IMG/VR virus record: IMGVR_UViG_3300032360_000053
Coordinates: 1 to 22,882 of that record
Reading direction: 5' to 3' (one strand)
DNA from: a virus
Length of the DNA: 22,882 nucleotides
Shown here: positions 13,752 to 21,100 of the stretch, piece after piece
Numbering within the stretch: the first letter of the stretch is position 1
Layout of the letters: the number at the start of each line of letters is the position of its first letter
The notes under the pieces: model-generated
Seen by the model: the letters and a program-made list of their open reading frames with translations, nothing else
Databases searched by the model: none
What the model was told of the DNA's origin: nothing
Translations under genes and position numbers: made by a program

Positions 13752-14777
13752 ATGTTAAAATCATTTTTCTGGACGAGGGCTAATGCCTTCTATGCATGGG
13801 CTATGTTGTCTGTGCTTTTAGGAATCTCTTGGTTCACTGTAGAGATTCTAGTTTATTACAACGCGTGGAACAGAGAGATCTATGACGCAATCCAATCGCT
13901 CCAAGAGGAGAGGTTCTGGATGTTGTTCTTAAGCTTTGACTTTGGTAGGATCGGGGACGTTATACTCCTCAAGGAAGATGTAATGCCTTCCTTCCTAGAG
14001 ATCATTGCGCTATACACACCTATAGCTGTGTACGGTGCATGGCAGACACAAAGGTATTGCTTTAAGTGGAGAGAGTCTAACACTCATCACTACTTAAGGA
14101 GATGGAACAAGTGCCCTGCTAAGATCGAGGGTGGCTCTCAACGAATACAAGAAGACCTGATGATGTTTGGTAAAATCCTACAAGGATTGTTTACTGGATT
14201 CTTCTCAGCCATACTTGTGTTGTTTGCATTCCTTCCAATCCTTTGGGAACTATCTGAAGGCCTACCCGTATGGAATGGAGAAATCATTCCGGGGTTCTTG
14301 GTTTGGGTAGCGCTTGGAGTATCTATTGGTGGCACCGTTATATCTTTATTGCTTGGTTGGAAACTACCTAAGCTAGAGTATAACAATCAAGTAGTCGAAG
14401 CTAAGTTCCGTAAGCAGCTGGTACACTCAGAAGATAACTTTAAGGACAGAGCTCTTGAAGTACTGTTCCCTATGTTCTCATCTGTTAAGAGAAACTACTA
14501 TAGATTATTCAACTGGTACATGGGTTTCGGTGTATGGCAGACAGCATTCGGTTTATGTGTGGGCAACCTAGCATTGATCGTACTCGCACCTGCTTACTTC
14601 CAACAGCTTATTACCTTGGGTATTCTGTTCCAAGTGCTTAATGCTTTTGGCAGAGTAGAAAGCTCTATGGCATTCTTTATTGACAGGTGGACTACAATCG
14701 TAGAGTTCCTATCTATCATCAAAAGGATACGTGAGTTCAACAGAGCATTAGATGATGCTGAGGAGAAAGGTGCATGA
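13752..14777 (+). CDS. SbmA/BacA-like inner-membrane peptide transporter
   Basis: A 341-residue multi-pass protein that I align from memory with E. coli SbmA (406 aa) along most of its length: AWNREIYDAIQ, then KWRESNTHHYLRRW (105-118), IEGGSQRIQEDLMMF (125-139), WKLPKLEYNNQVVEAKFRK (203-221), SSVKRNYYRLFNWYM (243-257) and DRWTTIVEFLSIIKRIREF (311-329). SbmA/BacA proteins are dimeric, proton-driven importers of peptides across the inner membrane and lack the ABC nucleotide-binding domain, as here. The shorter length reflects a missing N-terminal membrane segment. It overlaps the ExbB-like gene by four bases (ATGA). A peptide transporter in a phage is unusual; it may import peptides, change drug or microcin sensitivity, or act in superinfection control. 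Confidence 0.88.
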   Translation: MLKSFFWTRANAFYAWAMLSVLLGISWFTVEILVYYNAWNREIYDAIQSLQEERFWMLFLSFDFGRIGDVILLKEDVMPSFLEIIALYTPIAVYGAWQTQRYCFKWRESNTHHYLRRWNKCPAKIEGGSQRIQEDLMMFGKILQGLFTGFFSAILVLFAFLPILWELSEGLPVWNGEIIPGFLVWVALGVSIGGTVISLLLGWKLPKLEYNNQVVEAKFRKQLVHSEDNFKDRALEVLFPMFSSVKRNYYRLFNWYMGFGVWQTAFGLCVGNLALIVLAPAYFQQLITLGILFQVLNAFGRVESSMAFFIDRWTTIVEFLSIIKRIREFNRALDDAEEKGA

Positions 14778-15256
14778 AGAAAACATTGATTAGGTGGTGG
14801 CTATTTACGGTCATCACCTTGTGTGGGGTGTGGCCGTTATGGAGCGCAGGAATCTTTACAGATATATACTTAGCTGACGTTACAAACATTAGCTTTGTTA
14901 TCTACGGAGTGTTCTTAATCTCAGTGGTTCTTACAGGCATCGCTGCCTATAGGATATCTTTAGGGGGTGAGGATAGACGGTTCACCACAAGAACAAATAA
15001 GTATATAGACATCTGTTGGTTCTTAGCAGAAACAATGATGGCTCTTGGTCTTGTAGGTACTGTTGCAGGTATGATATATCTGTTCGGTCAGATCTTTGTA
15101 GAGATAGACCCTAGCAACCCTGATGATTTAAAAGAAGCACTGTCACACATGGCAACGGGATTGTCCACTGCAATGTACACCACTATATGTGGTATGGTAG
15201 GAGCACTAGCAGCAAAGGTTCAACTGATGAATCTAGAGTTCGGTCAGGAGAAATAA
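14774..15256 (+). CDS. MotA/TolQ/ExbB-like proton channel subunit
   Basis: A 160-residue membrane protein with about four hydrophobic segments (roughly 6-22, 37-59, 83-108 and 121-148). The last two carry the family signature: ALGLVGTVAGMIYLF (90-104) and MATGLSTAMYTTICGMVGAL (126-145), as in ExbB, TolQ and MotA. These proteins form pentameric rings around a two-copy ExbD/TolR/MotB partner and turn proton flow into mechanical work on the envelope. The partner appears to be the next gene, one base downstream. The large cytoplasmic loop of TolQ is much reduced here. Four-base overlap with the SbmA-like gene points to co-translation. Confidence 0.85.
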   Translation: MKKTLIRWWLFTVITLCGVWPLWSAGIFTDIYLADVTNISFVIYGVFLISVVLTGIAAYRISLGGEDRRFTTRTNKYIDICWFLAETMMALGLVGTVAGMIYLFGQIFVEIDPSNPDDLKEALSHMATGLSTAMYTTICGMVGALAAKVQLMNLEFGQEK

Positions 15257-15257
15257 T

Positions 15258-15986
15258 ATGGATCGTGCCAGATTTAAAAGTATGACGGCATTCTTAGACA
15301 TGCTCTGGATTCTGCTTGCAGGATTCGGGGCGATGTTTATCATAGCCTTTATGCTTATACAACCGCCAGCCAAGAATGCAGATGTCATTAAGAAGGCTGA
15401 GTTTATTATAACACTTGAGTGGGAGCCAACATCTGAGGATGACCTAGACATATGGATTAGAGATCCCTCAGGAAACGTAGTGTCCTTTAGACAGAAGTCT
15501 GCAGGTCTTATGAACCTAGAGAAAGATGACCTAGGTAAATCAAACGATTCCTTCACGGATGAAAACGGAAACGTACACACCATTCTTTTAAACAAAGAAG
15601 TGATAACGCTTAGAGGTGTTGTTGCTGGTGAGTATGAGGTTATGGTCCATGTCTATTCAAGAAAGTATACAAAAGGTTTCGACATGTCTCAAGGCAATCT
15701 TTCTGTAGAGGTTATTAAGATCAACCCTTATGGAATTGTATATAAAAACAACTACACCTACAACAAGAGAGGACAAGAGATAAGTATAGTAAGGTTCTCT
15801 ATTGCAAGCGACGGAAGTTTTATTGGCTACAACACCATGCCTTCAAACATTATCGGAAACGCAGGTACAAACTACAACCCTCCAATTGGAAGGGAGAATG
15901 TAAGTGAATGGAGGCCCCACTTAACCTTGAACCGTGAGCCTTACCTTAAAGTAGAGGAGGTATATAATGGATATAGATTTAATTAA
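15258..15986 (+). CDS. ExbD/TolR-like partner with periplasmic beta-rich domain
   Basis: A 242-residue protein with one N-terminal membrane segment (12-34, FLDMLWILLAGFGAMFIIAFMLI) containing an aspartate, D14, at the position of the proton-carrying Asp of ExbD, TolR and MotB. The rest should be periplasmic: residues 48-185 are beta-rich and include DDLDIWIRDPSGNVVSF and AGEYEVMVHVY, resembling DUF2135/YfaP-type beta-sandwich domains, not the usual TolR or peptidoglycan-binding OmpA domain. The C-terminal tail (224-236) is encoded by a 40-bp repeat also present in the RNA polymerase gene, so the end looks chimeric. It overlaps the next gene by 20 bases. I infer a stator-like pair with the preceding protein. 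Confidence 0.75.
   Translation: MDRARFKSMTAFLDMLWILLAGFGAMFIIAFMLIQPPAKNADVIKKAEFIITLEWEPTSEDDLDIWIRDPSGNVVSFRQKSAGLMNLEKDDLGKSNDSFTDENGNVHTILLNKEVITLRGVVAGEYEVMVHVYSRKYTKGFDMSQGNLSVEVIKINPYGIVYKNNYTYNKRGQEISIVRFSIASDGSFIGYNTMPSNIIGNAGTNYNPPIGRENVSEWRPHLTLNREPYLKVEEVYNGYRFN
15926..15965 (+). repeat. 40-bp dispersed repeat, copy 2 (3' end of ExbD-like gene)
   Basis: Matches 1964-2003 at 37 of 40 bases. Here it encodes the tail LNREPYLKVEEVY and its AGAGGAGG also forms the ribosome binding site for the gene starting at 15967. The same codon phase in both copies argues for a copied coding segment, not random similarity. Confidence 0.9.
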
Positions 15987-16434
15987 AAATATAATCATCA
16001 TCTCCTTCTTTATTATGACTGTCTTCTCTTTGATAGTTGTAATAAGGTACGGAGGTAAGAACGCAGGAATATATTTCCTGATACCTATTATGCTTTTCGT
16101 ATCTGTTTATGTAGACAGGAACATTGAAAAGATAATGGGGTACCCAGTAACTGCTGAAGGTATAAGTGGTGAGAAGATGTACATACACCACATGGTCAGT
16201 AAAGATAAGAACTGGATATACATATGGACTGTAGATCCGAACTCAGGTGTAGCGCCAAGGGCTTATAAGATACCCTACACACCTGAAGATGAAAAGAAAA
16301 TGGCAGAAGCAAATGATAAGAAAGGAAAAGGTTTACCACAAGGTATTGAACTACCGAGTGAAACAAAACACGGTGGCGATCCGGTTGGGATAAAGCTATA
16401 TGATTTTAATAAGATGAAAGGAGTTACAAAGTGA
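15967..16434 (+). CDS. Two-TM hypothetical membrane protein (155 aa)
   Basis: The 155-residue product begins with two hydrophobic segments (about 8-26, NIIIISFFIMTVFSLIVVI, and 33-48, AGIYFLIPIMLFVSVY), followed by a soluble domain with a YIHHMVSKDKNWIYIW strand pair and a lysine- and proline-rich tail. With two TM helices the soluble domain is probably cytoplasmic. The gene starts within the 3' end of the ExbD-like gene and its stop overlaps the GTG of the ClpP-like gene, so it belongs to the same cassette. The family is not recognised; a linker between channel and cytoplasmic protease is an inference. Confidence 0.8.
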   Translation: MDIDLIKNIIIISFFIMTVFSLIVVIRYGGKNAGIYFLIPIMLFVSVYVDRNIEKIMGYPVTAEGISGEKMYIHHMVSKDKNWIYIWTVDPNSGVAPRAYKIPYTPEDEKKMAEANDKKGKGLPQGIELPSETKHGGDPVGIKLYDFNKMKGVTK

Positions 16435-17006
16435 GTAAGAATAATCAAGAAGGATTGGAGATGATGATCCCACCTAAGGTAGAGCTGCTAAGTAAGGGCG
16501 TATACATAATGATGGGAGATGTAACTCAAGAAAGTATGGCCCCAGTTATTGACTGGATACTTAGTGCGAACATGAAAAAGAAAAAGCCCAAAGAGTTGAC
16601 ACTGGTTGTCTGCTCTAGGGGCGGAGATCTTAACGCTTGCTTTGCACTGGTAGATGTTATCATGGGGTCAAAGATCCCAATCAAGACCGTCGGTCTAGGA
16701 ATGATTGCATCTTGTGGTCTGCTGCTATTCATGTCGGGAGAAAAAGGAAGCCGAGTGTTGACACCAAACACTGCCATCCTGTCTCACCAATACAGTTGGG
16801 GAGCAATGGGTAAAGAGCACGAGCTGTTTGCTAGAGTGAAAGAGATGGAGTTAACAACTAAGAGGCTACTAGATCATTACAGAAAGTGTACTGGTCTAAC
16901 TGAGAAAGCTGTACGTGAAAACCTCATGCCACCGCATGACGTATGGCTAAGCGCTAAAGAGGCTAAGAAGTTTGGTATCTGTGATAGCGTGAAGAAACTA
17001 ACTTAA
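16431..17006 (+). CDS. ClpP-like serine protease (complete catalytic triad)
   Basis: A 191-residue ClpP-fold protein close to the length of ClpP. The triad is present: S94 in GMIASCGLLLFMSG, H119 in ILSHQYSWG and D170 in HDVWLSAKEAKKFGICD. The CSRGGDLNACFAL segment (61-73) is the substrate-binding strand. No signal peptide or membrane segment is visible, so it should be cytoplasmic, perhaps as a multimer. It starts with GTG at 16431 in a GTGA overlap, with AAAGGAG upstream. It could be a capsid-maturation-type phage protease, but it lies among membrane genes, far from head genes, which favours a role with the cassette. Confidence 0.88.
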   Translation: MSKNNQEGLEMMIPPKVELLSKGVYIMMGDVTQESMAPVIDWILSANMKKKKPKELTLVVCSRGGDLNACFALVDVIMGSKIPIKTVGLGMIASCGLLLFMSGEKGSRVLTPNTAILSHQYSWGAMGKEHELFARVKEMELTTKRLLDHYRKCTGLTEKAVRENLMPPHDVWLSAKEAKKFGICDSVKKLT

Positions 17007-17020
17007 CAATAGGAGTAAAC

Positions 17021-17107
17021 ATGAAAGACTTACTGAAGAATAAAGGTATGTTGATTTTCGGTGCAGTAGTACTGCTCATGATTGTCGGTAATTACGTCGG
17101 TCTATGA
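17021..17107 (+). CDS. Single-pass membrane micro-protein (28 aa)
   Basis: A 28-residue frame: basic start (MKDLLKNKG) and a hydrophobic helix (MLIFGAVVLLMIVGNYVGL). AGGAG at 17011-17015 gives it a good ribosome binding site with five-base spacing. The positive-inside pattern predicts the C-terminus out. Its stop overlaps the next ATG by four bases. It follows the membrane cassette and may be an accessory subunit of it. Confidence 0.65.
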   Translation: MKDLLKNKGMLIFGAVVLLMIVGNYVGL

Positions 17108-17172
17108 TGAAAGAAAAGACCGTTGAAGAAACTAAACCAAGACCTTTCTGGAAAAGGGATTGGAGAAAGTAA
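17104..17172 (+). CDS. Candidate micro-protein (22 aa)
   Basis: An ATGA overlap with the preceding membrane micro-protein opens a short basic, proline- and tryptophan-containing frame (MMKEKTVEETKPRPFWKRDW...). It could be a separate peptide or the remnant of a longer gene. Support is limited to the overlap and the fit between genes. Confidence 0.4.
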   Translation: MMKEKTVEETKPRPFWKRDWRK

Positions 17173-17180
17173 ATCAAACC

Positions 17181-17206
17181 TCTGGGGGATGTAACAATCC
17201 CTCAGA
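17181..17206 (+). other. Intergenic stem-loop
   Basis: TCTGGGGGAT (17181-17190) pairs with ATCCCTCAGA (17197-17206) over ten positions with one G.U and a six-base GTAACA loop. No T tract follows, so it is not a standard terminator. It separates the membrane cassette from a run of small genes and could be an RNA processing or stability element. Confidence 0.55.
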
Positions 17207-17224
17207 ATAATAAAGGAAATAGAA

Positions 17225-17521
17225 ATGGATATCGATAAGCATCCTTGCTGGGTCGATCATGATTCAATAGGAAATATAAAGTCCGGTAAGAGGTACACCT
17301 TGAGTGAGGTATTAGATAGGTTATTACTTACCGATGAGGAGTTGCTACTATGTCAACAGCACAGAGAGTACGCTGAAAAATTAGACAAGATGTTTGAAGG
17401 ACATCCTAGTTATGATGAGGATGACGACGAACGCATGGACATCATAGGACAAAACGGAAACGACGGACTTCACTACGGTGAAAGAGTCTTAGGATATAAA
17501 AACCCAGAAGGAGAAGAATGA
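17225..17521 (+). CDS. Hypothetical acidic protein (98 aa)
   Basis: A 98-residue soluble protein with a helical region (LSEVLDRLLLTDEELLLCQQHREY) and an acidic stretch (SYDEDDDERMD). The start at 17225 follows AAAGGAAAT. Its end overlaps the next gene by four bases (ATGA at 17518). No recognised motif; possibly a small regulatory or inhibitor protein, but nothing in the sequence proves it. Confidence 0.8.
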   Translation: MDIDKHPCWVDHDSIGNIKSGKRYTLSEVLDRLLLTDEELLLCQQHREYAEKLDKMFEGHPSYDEDDDERMDIIGQNGNDGLHYGERVLGYKNPEGEE

Positions 17522-17700
17522 TAACAAACGCAGCAAACGACTTGATTGAAATGGCAGTAACATGCAAAGAGCTAATCAGCGACGACATGCCAGATGAAAT
17601 TCAAGCGGCAGCAAACGACGCACTAAGAAGCCTGATTAAAAGCATGGCTATCTTAGGATACAACTTAGTAAGTGGAGATGACAATGACAACTATCGTTAA
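17518..17700 (+). CDS. Hypothetical helical protein (60 aa)
   Basis: A 60-residue, all-helical acidic protein (ANDLIEMAVTCKELI, DEIQAAANDALRSLIKSMAIL) with no membrane segment. It starts in the ATGA overlap with the upstream gene and has GAAGGAGAAG as ribosome binding site inside that gene. The family is not recognised. Confidence 0.7.
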   Translation: MITNAANDLIEMAVTCKELISDDMPDEIQAAANDALRSLIKSMAILGYNLVSGDDNDNYR

Positions 17701-17857
17701 AGCGGTCTTCACAATCATCAACGATGACGAGAAGGCTAAGAGAACAGAGGTAATCGAAATGGTTTACCCTATGGGTGAGGATGGTAACATCATCAAAGCC
17801 CTTGTAGAATACTTAGACTCTGAGGAAGAGAAAGAGTCATCAATAATTACAGGATAA
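17684..17857 (+). CDS. Hypothetical protein (57 aa)
   Basis: The 57-residue form starting at ATG 17684 has GGAG at 17674-17677 with six-base spacing. Upstream in-frame GTG 17672 and ATG 17678 are possible but overlap or precede that site. The product has a beta-strand start (TTIVKAVFTIIND), a charged middle and an acidic helix (EYLDSEEEKE). It overlaps the previous gene by 17 bases. Unknown function. Confidence 0.65.
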   Translation: MTTIVKAVFTIINDDEKAKRTEVIEMVYPMGEDGNIIKALVEYLDSEEEKESSIITG

Positions 17858-17859
17858 AT

Positions 17860-18144
17860 ATGAGCGAGAAATTAGAACATAACATCATGTCCCTTGAAGG
17901 GATACTTGATCAGGAATACGTTGACCAGCTTGGTGCGCCACAGGAGTTAGCAAACACTCCGGCCATCAACGACTGGATGATCAACGATACATACGAAAAG
18001 AACCTACAACTGGAATACGAAATGGCTTTAGCAAATGGTCGTGAAGACAGAGAGGCAAAGCAATGGGCCCAAAAGGTAGCAGACAATGGTCGTCGAGAGT
18101 CACACAAACTTCTTAAGAAGGTTAGACAGAAGCGAGGATACTAA
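17860..18144 (+). CDS. Hypothetical protein (94 aa), last gene of the rightward block
   Basis: A 94-residue protein with an acidic N-terminal half (LEGILDQEYVDQL, NDWMINDTYEKN) and a basic helical C-terminus (NGRRESHKLLKKVRQKRGY), so it could bind nucleic acid through its tail. It starts two bases after the previous stop and ends just before the convergent terminator. I do not recognise a family. Confidence 0.8.
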   Translation: MSEKLEHNIMSLEGILDQEYVDQLGAPQELANTPAINDWMINDTYEKNLQLEYEMALANGREDREAKQWAQKVADNGRRESHKLLKKVRQKRGY

Positions 18145-18145
18145 A

Positions 18146-18193
18146 CAAAACAACCCCAACAGGTTCCGTAAAGGATCCCGTCGGGGTTTTTTT
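18146..18193. terminator. Bidirectional terminator between convergent gene blocks
   Basis: AACAAAACAACCCCAAC pairs with GTCGGGGTTTTTTTGTT around a 19-base inner region. The GC stem is 18154-18160 with 18180-18186 (one mismatch), and T7 follows at 18187-18193. Read on the minus strand the flanking A-rich left arm supplies a T-rich tail (TTGTTTTGTTT). It stops both the rightward early block and the leftward virion block. Confidence 0.85.
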
Positions 18194-18196
18194 GTT

Positions 18197-21100
18197 TTAA
18201 CTTCTTGCGTACTTGGTTGAACTCTTGTCCCAGAAGAACTGTCTGATATGTGTAATATCTTTGTCCATCTGTTTACGTTGAGCTTCAATATAAAAGAGCT
18301 TCTCTCTAAGAGTTTTCGATCCCATTATAAAGTTGCCAGAATCGTCAGACATGTCTGGAGTATGCCAATCAAATGCATCCCCATCATACCTTGAGTTCCA
18401 AGTTGAGACACCGTTAGCTTCAGCATCAGCTGCTGCCAGTGGCTTAAGTCTCCTCTTGTACCTCTGAAGATCCATGGACTCCTTTGTTCTAGAAAGGCCT
18501 ACATCAGCAGGTCTCCTAGTGCCCGGAACAGGATCTAAGATACGTCTACCGTCATTGCCTAACTCAAAGGTCAAGGAATCAAACACATTCATCACGTGGC
18601 TTGAGTCTACATTGAGCTGTCTGAACACGTCATTCATTTCTTTTGTATACTCACCAGCCTGTAAAGGAGTTACGAACAGACCATCAAAGACTTGGAGGGC
18701 GGTGTTACCAGCCATCCCCATCTTACCACGACCTCTAGCAAGGATCCTCTTGTCCATATTAGACATAGCTCTGTTGATATTGATAGAGTCGTTAGCATGA
18801 TTAAGCATCACAGTGATCTGAGACGCAGCCTTAAGACTATCGGGATCTAAACCTGCAGCCCAATAGTTAAACTCTTTCTTTGTCATCCATGAAGAGCCCT
18901 GCTTCTTAACAGGCTTCATCTCTCCGGTTTCCTTATCAACAGTGTGTCGTCCAGTAGCAAAAGAATATCTAGTCCTACTCTCCGGATCAATACTAACCTC
19001 TCTTTTTCCAAGGTTAATCCTGTAGCCAGCTGTAGTTGGTATCGATAATGTAAAGTCTTGTCTATGTGCAATCGACGCTGCTGTTGACAAAGCGTTACCA
19101 AGCTCTTTAACAATACCAAACTTCTGTCCTACGGCTTCTGCCATAGACACACCAAGTGGTAGTATAAAGTCCTTCTCGATATCAATGCCACTCTCTAGTA
19201 ATGTATCTCTAAGGTGTGGTTTCTCTGCAAACAAGTCTGTCATAAACGATTGAACAGATTCTAAAATCCTAGCAGGACCAGCACCATAACCAAAGATCAT
19301 CACAGGTTTCTTAGCAAAAGATCTTCCAAGGATTCCTCCTTGCTCACCTATCAAAGACATAGCGTCCCTGAAGTTCTTAGAGTTAGCGCCTCTCAGAATG
19401 GTTTTAAAGGCAGCAGAAGTCTGTTCGGTAATAGTACCTTTGAACCCTTTCCTTTTCCCATCCTCACTCCAAAGCCATCTTAAGTTTTTCTTAAGCTCAT
19501 CGTCAAGCATTTCATAAGCGTCATCAAACTTCTTGTCGCCCTCTTTCCATATCATGTATTGCTTATCTGCGAATAGGTTAGTAGCTCCTGCAAGTTTAAT
19601 ATCTCCACTCTGCCAAGCAGAATGAGCCATGCCGTTTGTAAGTCCGTCAATCTCTGTCAGGAATCCTGAAGAGTAATAGTTGTGACCCGCGTCGATAGCT
19701 TTTTGAAACTCAACGGCCTCTGCCATTGCAGCTAACGATGCCCAGCCTTCGTGCTTACCGGCAAGTTCCATCGCCTTGATAGCACCGTCGCCCTGTAGAT
19801 CATTAAGCGCATTCGTAAAGGATGCAATATGAGTATCGTATTCTCTGGCTGCGGCTTCTACATCTTCCTTATCGAACCCGAACCTCTTCATGATACCAGC
19901 CTTCATGACTGTCTTATTGTACTCTGAGTTAGGACCTGTCAAGTTATATATAGAAGGTATGCCAGCAGCAATCATAGATCTTGCAAGCTTACTATGCTGG
20001 AAGTTTCCAACAGTCTGATCAACACTCATTCTATTATTGACACCATAAAAGTAATCATAATAAAACGGCTTGCCACCTGCGTTTCTTTCAGCCCACTGTA
20101 GGTCTTTCTTAAAGGCACTGTCCTTAACGGTGTCACTCATGTCGTCAATCTTTTCTGCAAACTGAGGGTCGTTAGTAACATTACCAGCTTCATCAAGAAG
20201 TTGACTACGAGAGTTTCTTCTAAGAACATAACCAACTCGTCTACCAACTGTTCCTTTATTGTTATTACCATCGCCCTTAATCTTTAAGAACTTAGGTCCG
20301 TTCAAGAGGTTAACCGCATTAGGATTAAACAAGATAGCTTTTATAGCAGCTGCCGTTGGAGCATGAATAGTTACCGGAGTATTCTCCTGAACATTAATAT
20401 GATCCAGCTTCTCTTCAAGAGATCCGTGAGGTAAACCTTTGAGTCCTCTATGACCCCTAGGTATAACGTCCTTTAACATGGACTGCTTCTTCTCGTACCT
20501 AACATCTCTAACAGATGAAGGGATAAGTTGCTCAGTTAAATCTTGAAGCCTGTCTGCAAACATCTGACCCTTATGGGTAAGAGTTATAAGGTGGTTTGTT
20601 TTAGGGCCTTCTTCAGATGTGCTCTGAACAGTTTCTATTTCAAATAGCTTGTCTTCCCATAGGTTATCCGCACCATCTTCTTTTTCAGAGAACGTGTTGG
20701 ATACTATGTTCCTAGCAAGTGAACCTGCTAAGCTCTTCTCTTTTGGTGAACTTTCTGTAGCACCCATAGAGTCAAGAATCATGTGACCAATTTGACTATC
20801 GTCAGCAATACCTGTCATTGCATCAGAGTGATCTTGATCTTCTCTCTCGACACTATCAGACTGCTCATCTCTTAGACGAGCCTTCCATGTATTATTACGT
20901 GTCTGAGCTAGAACCGAGTGAAACATAATGTCTGACCAAGCTCTACCAGCATTGGGGTTCTGCTCAGCAATAGATGCATAACTAGTTACAAACTTAGTCA
21001 TGAACTCTGCAATACTTTCCGCGCTGTGAGTTCCCTCAGATGCCATCTTCTTGGCGATAACGTCTTGAACAGACGCTCCATAAAGGTTTGCATTTAAAGT

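Noticed and set aside
15233-15595. 120-aa open frame on the minus strand over the ExbD-like gene
   Set aside because: The plus-strand frame has a TM segment with conserved Asp, good start signal and operon context; the antisense frame has none.
14774-15986. A true Zorya-type ZorA/ZorB pair
   Set aside because: The second protein lacks an OmpA/MotB peptidoglycan-binding domain and no ZorC/ZorD/ZorE genes are adjacent, so only a loose MotAB/ExbBD relation is claimed.
18474-18800. 108-aa plus-strand frame opposite the vRNAP-like gene
   Set aside because: It is opposite the motif C region of the polymerase and lies beyond the convergent terminator; no start signal or recognisable content.
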